Shown here in pieces: positions 27,958-37,813 of a stretch of DNA of 64,000 bases. Location of the stretch: NCBI RefSeq assembly GCF_014205015.1, contig NZ_JACHMO010000001.1, positions 8,680,001-8,744,000 of the forward strand, written 5' to 3'. Each line of letters starts with the position of its first letter. Position 1 is the first letter of the stretch. The stretch comes from Saccharothrix ecbatanensis. Lineage in GTDB: Bacteria > Actinomycetota > Actinomycetes > Mycobacteriales > Pseudonocardiaceae. Below the pieces are notes generated by a model. The model ran no database searches, was not told the origin of the DNA, and saw only the letters and a program-made list of their open reading frames with translations. Both the position numbers and the translations under genes were made by a program.

Positions 27958-28125
27958 ATGTACAAGGTCCCCGGCAGCGGCGTCGCGGTCGGCACCGGAC
28001 TCGGCTCGTTGGCGGCCACCGGCGCCGGCGTCACTTGGTGGGTGGTGGCCGGCGTGGTGCTCCTCGTGTCCGGCCTGTTCCTCACCCACTCGGTCCGCAG
28101 GCGACGAGCCATAGCCGACGAGTAG
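27958..28125 (+). CDS. 55-residue LAATG-containing single-span membrane mini-protein
   Basis: ATG 27958 lies 3 bases after the preceding stop, so translation is probably coupled. The protein is a short Gly-rich start (MYKVPGSGVAVGTGLG), SLAATG (LAATG at 18-22), one membrane helix (about 24-43, GVTWWVVAGVVLLVSGLFL) and a basic tail SVRRRRAIADE. This is exactly a sorting-signal module with no protein attached and no signal peptide. It could be a free anchor, a regulator of the sorting enzyme, or the relic of a larger protein. Codon use is consistent with a real gene (GC-rich third positions). Confidence 0.65.
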   Translation: MYKVPGSGVAVGTGLGSLAATGAGVTWWVVAGVVLLVSGLFLTHSVRRRRAIADE

Positions 28126-28223
28126 CGGGCGTGTGCCCCGGCGCGCGCCGACCCCCAGTCGTGTACCGGGGCACCGCCACCCCCCTGAAGTCACCCGAGT
28201 TCGTTTCGCACGAAGGGAGCAAG

Positions 28224-29387
28224 GTGAAGGAAGTCGTGCTGCTTGCGGGCACCCGACCCGAGGCGGTGAAGATCGCACCGGTGGCGCTGGCGCTGGCCGA
28301 CCACCCGGTGCTCAGACCGGTGATCGTCCACAGTGGACAGCACTCGGCCGTGGTCGGGCAGGCGTTGCGCGCGTTCGGCTTGGTCGCGGATGTCGAGTTG
28401 GACGTGCCGCGCGCCTCCGGCAGCCAGGCCGAGCTGATGGCCCGACTCGTGCCGGAGTTCGACCGGGTGCTGCGCAAGCGTGACCCGGCCGTCGTCCTCG
28501 TGCAGGGCGACACGACCACCGCGCTGGCCGGCGCGCTCGCCGCGTTCTGGCGCGGCATCCCGGTGGCGCACCTCGAAGCCGGCCTGCGCACCGGCGACCT
28601 CGCGGGACCGTTCCCGGAGGAGGGCACCCGGCAGATGATCGCCCGGATCGCCACGCTGCACCTCGCGCCGACCGACGACGCCGCCGCCGCGCTCGTCGGC
28701 GAGGACCTGCCGGACCGCGAGATCGTGGTCACCGGCAACACCGTGGTCGACGCCGTGGAGCGGATCGCCCTCGCCGACCGGCCCGCCCGCGACCCGGACC
28801 TGGCGCTGCTCGAACGCGTGCTCGACGAGCGGTCCGAACGCCTGGTGCTGGTCACCGCGCACCGGCGCGAGTCGTGGGGCGAGCCGCTGGAACGCGTGCT
28901 GCGTTCGGTGCGGGCGATCGCCGACCGGCACCCGGACGTGCGCGTGCTGCTGCCCGCGCACCCGAACCCGGCGGTCCGTGCGATGGCGCATGACGTGCTC
29001 GGCGGGCACGACCGGATCGTGGTGACGGAGCCGTTGGACTACTCGGACCTGGTGCGCGCGCTGCGCCGGGCCGCGCTGGTGCTCACCGATTCGGGTGGCA
29101 TCCAGGAGGAGGCGCCGTCGTTCGGCGTGCCGGTCCTGGTGCTGCGTGACACGACCGAGCGGATGGCCGCGGTGGACGCGGGCTGCGCGTGGCTGGTCGG
29201 CACCGACCCGATCCGGATCATCGCGGAGGCCGGCTGGGTGCTCGGCTCCCGGTTGCGCCTGCCGCTGGGGCGCAACCCGTTCGGTGACGGGTCCGCCGCG
29301 TCCAGGGTGCGCGGCGCGCTGGAACGACTGGTCGGCCTGCCGAGCGATTTCTCCACCGCGTCGCTGCCGCTGAGGATTCCGTGCTGA
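28224..29387 (+). CDS. wecB: UDP-N-acetylglucosamine 2-epimerase (non-hydrolysing)
   Basis: GTG 28224 follows AAGGGAG, giving 387 residues, the normal length. Family blocks: LLAGTRPEAVKIAPV, IVHSGQHSAVVGQAL, VQGDTTTALAGALAAF, HLEAGLRTGDLAGPFPEEGTRQMI, VTAHRRESWGEPL, LTDSGGIQEEAPSFGVPVLVLRDTTER. It interconverts UDP-GlcNAc and UDP-ManNAc, a precursor of surface glycans and linkage units. Location inside the exosortase P locus next to a GT2 suggests that it supplies sugar for the same surface structure. Its last codons fall in a 14-bp tandem duplication. Confidence 0.92.
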   Translation: MKEVVLLAGTRPEAVKIAPVALALADHPVLRPVIVHSGQHSAVVGQALRAFGLVADVELDVPRASGSQAELMARLVPEFDRVLRKRDPAVVLVQGDTTTALAGALAAFWRGIPVAHLEAGLRTGDLAGPFPEEGTRQMIARIATLHLAPTDDAAAALVGEDLPDREIVVTGNTVVDAVERIALADRPARDPDLALLERVLDERSERLVLVTAHRRESWGEPLERVLRSVRAIADRHPDVRVLLPAHPNPAVRAMAHDVLGGHDRIVVTEPLDYSDLVRALRRAALVLTDSGGIQEEAPSFGVPVLVLRDTTERMAAVDAGCAWLVGTDPIRIIAEAGWVLGSRLRLPLGRNPFGDGSAASRVRGALERLVGLPSDFSTASLPLRIPC

Positions 29388-29397
29388 GGATTCCGTG
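29370..29397. repeat. 14-bp tandem duplication across the wecB stop codon
   Basis: CTGAGGATTCCGTG occurs at 29370-29383 and again at 29384-29397. The first copy encodes the last residues (LRIPC) and the second begins with the stop codon TGA in the wecB frame. The duplication therefore leaves the protein unchanged. Confidence 0.9.
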
Positions 29398-29550
29398 CTG
29401 AGCGCACACCGTCATCCGTCACTCGACCGGGTATAGGTCTTTCCTCTTGCGGGTGACGTGCGGGCGAGATCGTCGCGCGCGCGCACGGAGTTCGGTAGTT
29501 CCTGGAGGCCGAGTTCGAAAGTCCCTGGGGGAAAGCGGAAGGGCAACACC

Positions 29551-30210
29551 ATGAAGCAGATCCGAGCGCGCCGGTTCGGGGCGCTGACAGCGGCGCTCGT
29601 GCTCGGCCTGGTCATCGCACCGCCCGCGTGGGCGGCGAACCCGGCGGGCGTCGCGTCGGTCGGTTCGGCCGCGTTCACCAAGGCCGGCACGCAGATCAGC
29701 GTGCCGCCGCTGGCGTCGTGCGCGGTGGAAGGGCCGACGTCCAACCAGTCCGAGGCGGTGGTGCGCACGGGCGTCCGGTTCGGCGCCGGCACGTCCACGT
29801 GCAGCACGGCGGTCGTGGACCAGGCGAACGGCACGACCACCACGACGTCCGAGGCGAACGGCTCCGACTTCGAGCTGTCCGCGCTGGTGTCCCTCGGCGG
29901 TCCCCGGCTGCGGGTGGCGAACTGGAAGGTCACCTGCACGGGCACCGAGTCCGGCACGAACGCGGGCTGGTCGATCGGCGGCCTGCGCGGCTTCGCCGGC
30001 CTGCCCGAGCAGATCCCGGCGAACCACGTGCACCCGATCACCAAGTCCGACGGCACGGTGCTGGCCAACGCCACCTTCGGCGAGACGATCCTGCCCGAGC
30101 CGAACGACGGCAGCATCGCCATCACCATGCTGCGCATCCGCTTCACCGAGGCGTCCACCATCACCGGCGAGGTGGCCCTCGGCACCACCGCCTGCTCCCC
30201 AACCCCTTAA
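29551..30210 (+). CDS. secreted protein with anchor-P-like domain, no membrane tail
   Basis: 219 residues from ATG 29551 after GGAAGGG. Signal peptide about 1-29 ends PPAWAAN. The mature part is beta-rich with two Cys pairs (LASCAVE, STCSTAV, KVTCTGTES, TTACSP) and strands like NHVHPITKSDGTVLANATFGE and ITMLRIRFTEAST that resemble the domain of choice-of-anchor P proteins. It ends at ACSPTP without sorting tail, so it should be released or held by another protein. It closes the exosortase P locus, and the following intergenic space has a 22-bp repeat array. Confidence 0.75.
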   Translation: MKQIRARRFGALTAALVLGLVIAPPAWAANPAGVASVGSAAFTKAGTQISVPPLASCAVEGPTSNQSEAVVRTGVRFGAGTSTCSTAVVDQANGTTTTTSEANGSDFELSALVSLGGPRLRVANWKVTCTGTESGTNAGWSIGGLRGFAGLPEQIPANHVHPITKSDGTVLANATFGETILPEPNDGSIAITMLRIRFTEASTITGEVALGTTACSPTP

Positions 30211-30218
30211 CACCCCGC

Positions 30219-30286
30219 GAGAGTCCTACGTTCAGAACGCGTGAGTCCTACGTTCAGAACCCCCGAATTCAACGCTCAGAACGCGC
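30219..30286. repeat. 22-bp phased palindromic repeat array, locus A (3 units)
   Basis: Unit heads GAGTCC at 30221 and 30243 and GAATTC at 30265, exactly 22 bp apart. Units have tails TCAGAAC. It lies between the convergent secreted-protein gene and pncA. It looks like locus B with the two middle units missing. Confidence 0.9.
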
Positions 30287-30330
30287 GTCGGGGCACACCG
30301 AACCGATCCGGTGTGCCCCAACGCGGTAGG

Positions 30331-30900
30331 TCAGCCGACGTGCGGCGTCCCGGTCAGCGTCACGCCCGCCTCGCCCAGCCGCGTCAACGCGCCGTCCACG
30401 GACCCCTGCCCCACACCCGCAGTCAGGTCCAGCAGCACGGTCGTCGTGAACCCGGCCGACGCGGCGTCCAACGCGGTCGCCCGCACGCAGTGGTCGGTGG
30501 CGATGCCCACCACGTCCACCTGCTCCACCCCGCGCTCCCGCAGCCAGTCCTCCAGCGACTCGCCCGCACCCGACGCACCCTCGAACCCCGAGTACGCCGC
30601 CGCGTAGGCGCCCTTGGAGAACACCGCCTCCACCGCCGTGACGTCCAACTCCGGGTGGAACGACGCCCCGGCCGTCCCCGCCACGCAGTGCACCGGCCAC
30701 GAGTCCACGAAGTCCGGCGTCTCGCTGAAGTGCGACCCGGGGTCCACGTGGTAGTCACGGGTGGCCACGACGTGGTCGTACGACGACGAAGCGACGTGCG
30801 CCGAGATCGCCGCCGCCACGGCCGCACCACCCGTGACCGCCAGCGAACCGCCCTCGCAGAAGTCGTTCTGCACGTCCACCACGATCAGCGCCTTGCTCAT
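30331..30900 (-). CDS. pncA: nicotinamidase
   Basis: 189 residues from ATG 30900 (the longer frame has no better start). Isochorismatase fold with catalytic Asp in IVVDVQNDF (D9), metal-site residues in TRDYHVDPGSHF, GIATDHCVRATALDA with the nucleophile Cys, and a Lys in AVFSKGAY. It deamidates nicotinamide to nicotinate. Eleven bases downstream of pncB on the same strand, so the pair carries nicotinamide into NAD by the Preiss-Handler route. Confidence 0.92.
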   Translation of the reverse strand: MSKALIVVDVQNDFCEGGSLAVTGGAAVAAAISAHVASSSYDHVVATRDYHVDPGSHFSETPDFVDSWPVHCVAGTAGASFHPELDVTAVEAVFSKGAYAAAYSGFEGASGAGESLEDWLRERGVEQVDVVGIATDHCVRATALDAASAGFTTTVLLDLTAGVGQGSVDGALTRLGEAGVTLTGTPHVG

Positions 30901-30911
30901 CGGAGCCCCCT

Positions 30912-32186
30912 TCACAGGAACGTCGTCGGAATCGCGGGCTCGCCGCGGGACAACTTCAGACCTTCCCACGGCACGGTCACGAGGGCGGCACGAAGTCGTT
31001 CCCGGCTCTCCGCCAGCGTGTCCAAGCCGTCCACGCGTCGGCCGCCACGGATCAGCGGCACCGCGAGCAGCCGGTCGTGCGCGCCCATCTCGGGCTCGGA
31101 GGCGTGCGGGAACACGACCTCCTCCAACGCCGTCCCGGTCTCCTTGTGCCGCCGCAGCGACGCCTTGCGCCCACCCCGCGACTCCTTGTGCGAGCTGCGC
31201 TTGGCCACCGGACGCCCGTCCACCTCGACCAGCTTGTAGACCATGCCCGCGGTCGGCGCGCCGGACCCCGTGACGAGTGACGTGCCCACGCCGTACGCGT
31301 CGACGGGCTCGGCCCGCAGCATCGCGATCGAGTACTCGTCCAGGTCGCCGGACACCACGATCCGGGTGTTCCGCGCACCCAACGAGTCCAGCTGGTCCCG
31401 CGCCTGCCGGGCCAGCACGCCCAGGTCACCGGAGTCGATCCGCACCGAGCCCAGCGAGGGCCCAGCGACCTGCACGGCCGTCTTGATGCCGTTCGTGATG
31501 TCGTAGGTGTCGACCAGGAGGGTCGTGTCCACGCCCAACGTCTCGATCTGCGACCGGAACGCCGACTCCTCGGTGTCGTGCAGCAGCGTGAACGCGTGCG
31601 CGCACGTCCCGGCGGTCGGGATGCCGTGCCGCCGTGCCGCCTCCAGGTTCGACGTCGCCGTGAAGCCCGCCAGGAACGCGGCACGGGCCGCCGCCACCGC
31701 CGACTCCTCGTGCGTCCGGCGCGACCCCATCTCGATCATCCGCCGGCCGTTGGCGGCGCCCACCATCCGAGCCGCCGCCGACGCGATCGCGCTGTCGTGG
31801 TTGAGGATCGACAACGCCAGCGTCTCCAGCACCACACCCACGCCGAACGGCGCGCGCACGGACAGGATCGGCGAGCCCGGGAAGTACAGCTCACCCTCCG
31901 GGTAGCCGTCCACGTCCCCGGTGAACGTGTAGTCCGCGAGCCACGACAGCGTGGCCTCGTCCACCACGTTCGTGCGTTCCAGCAGCTCCAGGTCACGCTC
32001 GGTGAACGTGAAGTCGGCGATCGCGTCCAACAACCTGCCGGTGCCCGCGACCACCCCGTACCGCCTGCCCTCCGGCAGCCGCCGGGCGAATACCTCGAAC
32101 ACGCACGGTCGCTCGGCGGTGCCGTCGCGCAGTGCCGCGGCCAGCATCGTCAACTCGTAGTGGTCGGTGAACAGCGACGTCGACAT
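30912..32186 (-). CDS. pncB: nicotinate phosphoribosyltransferase
   Basis: 424 residues from ATG 32186 (MSTSLFTDHYELTML). NAPRTase landmarks: TDHYELTM, SRRTHEESAVAAARAAFLAGFTATSN-type block, LLVDTYDITNGI, VRIDSGDLGVLARQARD, VVSGDLDEYSIAML, AYGVGTSLVTGSGAPTAGMVYKLVE. It joins nicotinate to PRPP to give nicotinate mononucleotide. Divergent from clpS, the same arrangement as Rv1330c/Rv1331 in M. tuberculosis. Confidence 0.95.
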   Translation of the reverse strand: MSTSLFTDHYELTMLAAALRDGTAERPCVFEVFARRLPEGRRYGVVAGTGRLLDAIADFTFTERDLELLERTNVVDEATLSWLADYTFTGDVDGYPEGELYFPGSPILSVRAPFGVGVVLETLALSILNHDSAIASAAARMVGAANGRRMIEMGSRRTHEESAVAAARAAFLAGFTATSNLEAARRHGIPTAGTCAHAFTLLHDTEESAFRSQIETLGVDTTLLVDTYDITNGIKTAVQVAGPSLGSVRIDSGDLGVLARQARDQLDSLGARNTRIVVSGDLDEYSIAMLRAEPVDAYGVGTSLVTGSGAPTAGMVYKLVEVDGRPVAKRSSHKESRGGRKASLRRHKETGTALEEVVFPHASEPEMGAHDRLLAVPLIRGGRRVDGLDTLAESRERLRAALVTVPWEGLKLSRGEPAIPTTFL

Positions 32187-32263
32187 GGGAGCAGAGCCTA
32201 AGCGGTGCGCACAGGTGGACCTGAGGGCTCCACCGCCGAGCGGAACATGACACCATTGGCGGT

Positions 32264-32563
32264 ATGACCACGCCCGTCGAACATGAGCGGACGCAGGTTG
32301 ACCCGGCCGGCGAGGAGGTCCGCACCGAGGACCGCCCGTGGCAGACCCTGGTCTGGAACGACCCGGTGAACCTGATGTCCTACGTGACGTACGTGTTCCA
32401 GAAGCTGTTCGGCTACAGCCGCGACCACGCGACCAAGCTGATGCTGGACGTGCACCACAAGGGCAGGGCGATCGTGTCGTCGGGGAGCAAGGACAAGGTG
32501 GAGGCCGACGTGGCGAAGCTGCACGCGGCCGGGCTCTGGGCGACCATGCAGCGTTCGTCGTGA
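32264..32563 (+). CDS. clpS: ClpS adaptor of the Clp protease
   Basis: 99 residues. The core [41 protein letters not shown] and [19 protein letters not shown] is the ClpS fold that binds N-degron substrates and delivers them to ClpC/ClpA. The disordered N-terminal arm is about 25 residues long, as usual. The stop overlaps the start of the DUF2017 gene. Confidence 0.94.
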   Translation: MTTPVEHERTQVDPAGEEVRTEDRPWQTLVWNDPVNLMSYVTYVFQKLFGYSRDHATKLMLDVHHKGRAIVSSGSKDKVEADVAKLHAAGLWATMQRSS

Positions 32564-33117
32564 AGAAGTGGACGCGCACCGGCGATCAGGTGCTGGGCCG
32601 GTTCGACCGGCAGGAAGCCGCCGTGGTGCGCGGTCTGGTGAGCCAGATCCAGGACATGCTGCTGGCACGTGCGGAAGAAGCGCCGCAGGACGAGTTGGCC
32701 GAGCTGACCGGTATCCGCACCGGCCCGTCGACGCCGCCGGACGACCCGATCCTGGGCAGGCTGCTGCCCGACTTCCACCGGTTGGACCCGGACGCGCCCG
32801 ACCCCGCGGAGGTCGATTCGGCCAACGCGCTGCGGTCGTTGCACGAGCCCGAGCTGTTGGACCAGAAGACCGGCGTCGCGGCGGTGGTGCTGGAGACGTG
32901 CCCGCCGGACGGTGGCGAGGTGCGGTTGGCGATGGAGCAGGCCGAGGCCTGGCTGTCCGCGTTGAACGACGTGCGGTTGGCGCTGGGCACGGCGTTGGAC
33001 GTGCAGGACGAAATGCCGGACGAGCTGCCGCCGGACGACCCGCGTTCGCCGCACCTGGGCGTTTACCACTGGTTGACGTGGGTGCAGGAGACGCTGGTCG
33101 AAGCGGTCATGAGCTGA
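32560..33117 (+). CDS. DUF2017 family protein
   Basis: 185 residues from GTG 32560 (GTGA overlap with clpS). All-alpha protein with [19 protein letters not shown] at the N-terminus and [20 protein letters not shown] and [16 protein letters not shown] at the C-terminus, matching the actinobacterial family found directly after clpS (Rv1332 in M. tuberculosis). Function is not known. The constant linkage to ClpS hints at a role near the Clp protease. Confidence 0.85.
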   Translation: MKKWTRTGDQVLGRFDRQEAAVVRGLVSQIQDMLLARAEEAPQDELAELTGIRTGPSTPPDDPILGRLLPDFHRLDPDAPDPAEVDSANALRSLHEPELLDQKTGVAAVVLETCPPDGGEVRLAMEQAEAWLSALNDVRLALGTALDVQDEMPDELPPDDPRSPHLGVYHWLTWVQETLVEAVMS

Positions 33118-33692
33118 TGCTGGTCGGGCGCGGGCCCGGGGTGGCGGTGGTGTTGACGCCCGCCGGCGCGGTGGCCGGGGTGGCCGTGCGCGGCGCGCCG
33201 GTCGGGACGCGTGAGCTGGACTTGCTGGACCCGTCGACGTTGGTCCAGCGGGTGCACGCCGTGGTGCTGGCCGGTGGAGACCTCACTTGTGCCGATGGTG
33301 TCGTGCGCTGGTTGGCGGAGCGTGGGCACGGGTTCCCGGTGGGTGCGCGGCCGCTCGAGGTGGTGCCGATCGTGCCCGCCGCGGCGGCTCTCGGACTCCC
33401 TTCGGGTGACGGCTACGCGGCGTGCGAGGCGGCTGCTCCGTCCGACATTCCGGCGCTGGCCGTGGTCGGCGAGACCGCGGTGGGGCTGGTCGTGGTCGAT
33501 GCCGAAGTCGGGCCGGCCGAATGCCGAAGGGTCGCCATGTCGGCGCACGACGGGTTCGCGCGGGCCGGGGTGACCGTGCCGGCGACGGTGTTCGCGGTGG
33601 CCACAGGGCGTCCGACCGGCACCCCGCTGAACGACCTCTGCACCACCGCCGCCGACGCCCTGGAACGCGCGGGTCGGAACGCGCGGGTGTGA
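33117..33692 (+). CDS. compact P1-family (DmpA-like) peptidase homolog lacking the central segment
   Basis: 191 residues, start ATG overlapping the preceding stop. The N-terminal part (VVLTPAGAVAGVAVRG, GTRELDLLDPSTLVQRVHAVVLAGGDLTCADGV-type block, VVPIVPAAAALGLPSG) and the C-terminal part (VGLVVVDAEVGPAECRRVAMSAHDGFARA, TVFAVATG) match the roughly 340-residue P1 peptidases. About 100-120 residues between GYAACEAA and the nucleophile region, including the glycine-rich oxyanion segment, are absent. The N-T/S autoprocessing site reads GETAVG. Self-cleavage and peptidase activity are therefore doubtful. Synteny with Rv1333 confirms orthology. Confidence 0.8.
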   Translation: MLVGRGPGVAVVLTPAGAVAGVAVRGAPVGTRELDLLDPSTLVQRVHAVVLAGGDLTCADGVVRWLAERGHGFPVGARPLEVVPIVPAAAALGLPSGDGYAACEAAAPSDIPALAVVGETAVGLVVVDAEVGPAECRRVAMSAHDGFARAGVTVPATVFAVATGRPTGTPLNDLCTTAADALERAGRNARV

Positions 33693-33719
33693 GCGGGTCG
33701 GGGTGGGTACCCCGGAGCC

Positions 33720-34277
33720 ATGGCTGGTGTGGACAGGGCGGTTCGGTGGGTGCGGAGCAGTCCGGTGCTGGACAAGGCGGCCGGGGCGCTGGCCGAAGTG
33801 GTGCCGGCGGCGCTGCGGCGCCGTGAGGTGACCGGGCTGCTGGACGTGCGGGCGTGGGGGAAGCCGGTGCACCCGGCGGTCGTCGTGCTGCCGATCGGGC
33901 TGTACGCGGCGTCGGCGGCGCTGGACCTGATGCCCGGGAGCAGCAAGGCGGCGCGCGCCGTGATCGGGGTCGGGCTGGCGGCGGCGCCTGTGGCCCTGGC
34001 GACCGAGCTGGCCGAGTACGGGACGTTGGACGAACGGCAGCGGCGCACGGCGTTCGTGCAGCTGGCGGCGAACGCGGCGGCGGATGTGTGCTACCTCACG
34101 TCGTTCCGGCTGCGCGGGCACGGCTTCGGCGTGGTGGCCAGGGCCGTCTCGGCGCTCGGACTCGCGGCACTCGCCGCCGGCGGACTGCTCGGCCTCCAGC
34201 CGGCGAAACCTGCCAAACCGGGGACGGTCCCGCACCAGCACCAGGAGGGTCCCGGGGGCGTCCGCGAACCGGTGTAG
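33720..34277 (+). CDS. DUF2231-like membrane protein
   Basis: 185 residues with about four membrane helices. The WGKPVHPAVVVLPIGLYAASAALDLM block (GxPxHP followed by a helix) is the signature of DUF2231-type membrane proteins. The charged tail ends in a His/Gln/Gly-rich stretch. Function unknown. It is inserted between the P1-peptidase homolog and mec, relative to the mycobacterial order. A second DUF2231 protein is encoded at 43115-43639. Confidence 0.7.
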   Translation: MAGVDRAVRWVRSSPVLDKAAGALAEVVPAALRRREVTGLLDVRAWGKPVHPAVVVLPIGLYAASAALDLMPGSSKAARAVIGVGLAAAPVALATELAEYGTLDERQRRTAFVQLAANAAADVCYLTSFRLRGHGFGVVARAVSALGLAALAAGGLLGLQPAKPAKPGTVPHQHQEGPGGVREPV

Positions 34278-34328
34278 TGCGAGTTCTCACACGGCGGGAC
34301 ACCTTCCCCCACCACGTAGGATGAAGGC

Positions 34329-36078
<1,750 letters not shown>

Positions 36079-36107
36079 CGCTGTAGGCCTGGAAGTTCTT
36101 TGTAGGT

Positions 36108-36145
36108 AGGAGAAGGGCCTCGCCACGCTGCGAGGCCCTTCTCCT
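36108..36145. terminator. bidirectional terminator between cysM and the esterase gene
   Basis: A perfect 15-bp stem, AGGAGAAGGGCCTCG at 36108-36122 and its complement at 36131-36145, with an 8-base loop. It lies between two convergent genes, so it can serve both. Confidence 0.9.
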
Positions 36146-36148
36146 ATG

Positions 36149-37468
36149 TCAGCCGATCGTGCACGCGGCGCCGTTGAGCGTGAACGAGGTCGGCTTGCCC
36201 GTGTTGCCGCCATGGGTCGCCTGGAACCCGATGCCGATCGACGCGCCGGCGCCGATGGTGCTGTTGTACGACGCGTTCCGCGCCGTGACCGCACCGCTGG
36301 TGGGGGAGAAGGTGGCGTTCCACCCGCTGGTGATGGTCTGCCCGCTGGGCAGCGTGAACGCGAGCTGCCAGCCGTTGACCGCGCTGCTGCTGGTGTTGGC
36401 GATGGTGACGCTCGCCGTCAGGCCCGTGTTCCAGGCGTTGACGGTGTACGTGACCTTGCACGCGCCAGGCGGCTGGGTGGTGGTCGTCGTGGTCGTGGTC
36501 GTGGTTGTGCTGGTTGTGGTCGACGTAGTGGTGGAAGTCGACGTGGACGTGGTGGTGTCGCCCGGCTTGTCGAGGCCGAAGAACTGGATGGCCCGCAACG
36601 CCATGCCCGCGCCCATCAGGTTATGGCCGGTGCCCTGCATGGAGATGGCCTCGACCTTGTCGCTGTAACGGGTGCGCGTCCAGCCCGACTGCGGGCTGTC
36701 GGTGGACGTCGGCGTGGTGGACAGGCCGTGGACGTTGGTCCACTGGTCGATCTGCTCGCCGAAGTTCGGGTACCGCAGGGTGTCGTCCGCGGTGCCGTGC
36801 CACGTCTGCATCCGCGGCCGGGCGCCGGTGTAGCCGGGGTACGCGGCGCGGGCGATGTTGCCCCACTCCTGCGGCGTCCTGAGCACCTGGCCGTTGGCGC
36901 AGGCGCTGTTCCAGCCCGAGCCGTCGGTGGTGGCGAAGCAGCCTGCGGGCACACCCGCGAACGCCGCGCCGGCCTGGAACACGTCCGGGTAGTTGGCCAG
37001 CATGACGTTCGTGGTCATCGCGCCGGACGAGACGCCGGTGACGAACACCCGGCCGGTGTCGCCGTTGTAGCGCTGGAGCACGTACCGGACCATCGACATC
37101 AGGCCGACCGGGTCGCTGCCGCCGTCACGCCGCAGCGCCTGCGGGCTGGACACGTCGAAGCACTGGCCGCTGCGGGTGGCCGACGGGTAGATCACGATGA
37201 ACCCGTGCTGGTCGGCCAGCCGGGCGAAGTCGGTGCCCGAGTGGAACGCCGGGCCGGTGCCCGTGCAGTAGTGCACCGCCAGCAGCACCGGCGGCTTGGC
37301 CTGCGTGCGGTCCGGCACGTACAGGTGCATGCGCAGGTTGCTGGGGTTCGTGCCGAAGCCGGTGACCTCGGTCAGCGTGGCCGCCGAAGCCTGCGGTGCG
37401 GCGACGAACGCCAGCACGAAAGCCGCCGCCGCGGCCAGGGAAGTCACGATCGCGCCGAGCGCCTTCAT
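36149..37468 (-). CDS. secreted PHB-depolymerase/acetylxylan-type esterase with CBM2
   Basis: 439 residues: signal peptide about 1-29 (APQASAAT), alpha/beta-hydrolase of the esterase PhaZ/CE1 type with nucleophile S148 in VTGVSSGAMTT and oxyanion-side HYCTGTG, then a long Ser/Thr linker (about 305-338, nearly all T) and a C-terminal CBM2 (about 340-439, CKVTYTVNAWNTG, GWQLAFTLPSGQ, GWNATFS). It would act outside the cell on plant cell-wall or polyester material bound through the CBM. It interrupts the conserved cysM-rhomboid order. The promoter region carries two palindromes. Confidence 0.9.
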   Translation of the reverse strand: MKALGAIVTSLAAAAAFVLAFVAAPQASAATLTEVTGFGTNPSNLRMHLYVPDRTQAKPPVLLAVHYCTGTGPAFHSGTDFARLADQHGFIVIYPSATRSGQCFDVSSPQALRRDGGSDPVGLMSMVRYVLQRYNGDTGRVFVTGVSSGAMTTNVMLANYPDVFQAGAAFAGVPAGCFATTDGSGWNSACANGQVLRTPQEWGNIARAAYPGYTGARPRMQTWHGTADDTLRYPNFGEQIDQWTNVHGLSTTPTSTDSPQSGWTRTRYSDKVEAISMQGTGHNLMGAGMALRAIQFFGLDKPGDTTTSTSTSTTTSTTTSTTTTTTTTTTTQPPGACKVTYTVNAWNTGLTASVTIANTSSSAVNGWQLAFTLPSGQTITSGWNATFSPTSGAVTARNASYNSTIGAGASIGIGFQATHGGNTGKPTSFTLNGAACTIG

Positions 37469-37813
37469 GGAGCCACCACCCGTCCGGTGTTGTCGCGAGA
37501 GTTGTCGTCACTATCTGTCACCCCTCGGCTGCGGACAATAAGTTTCGTGAATATTGCGAGTCTCAAATGGCGTGTTGAGCTGCGGGAACGTTCCATGCAT
37601 CCGTTCGGGCGCAGGGGTCTGCCGGTGAAACTTTCGACCGGCTCCAGTTGTGCTGCGCTTCGGCTGTCGATGCAATTGTCCGAATATGCATTCGATGCAT
37701 TCAGTGGGCGCGGTTGAGACATTCGAGTGAACTCCCCCGGTATTGATAGTCGGCCCTTGTGGCGTGCGGTATTCCGCATTTTTGCCGACTGCCGGGCTGC
37801 TATCGTTCGGCCC
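37469..37813. promoter_or_regulatory. 345-base AT-richer divergent promoter region with two palindromes
   Basis: No gene is supported here. GGAACGTTCC (37585-37594) is a perfect 10-bp palindrome resembling LacI-type sugar-utilisation operators. GAAACTTTC (37627-37635) is an odd palindrome of the GAAA-n-TTTC kind reported near actinomycete xylanase genes (from memory). Two copies of ATGCATTC lie near 37686-37700. The placement before a secreted CBM2 esterase fits carbohydrate control, which is inference. Confidence 0.5.
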
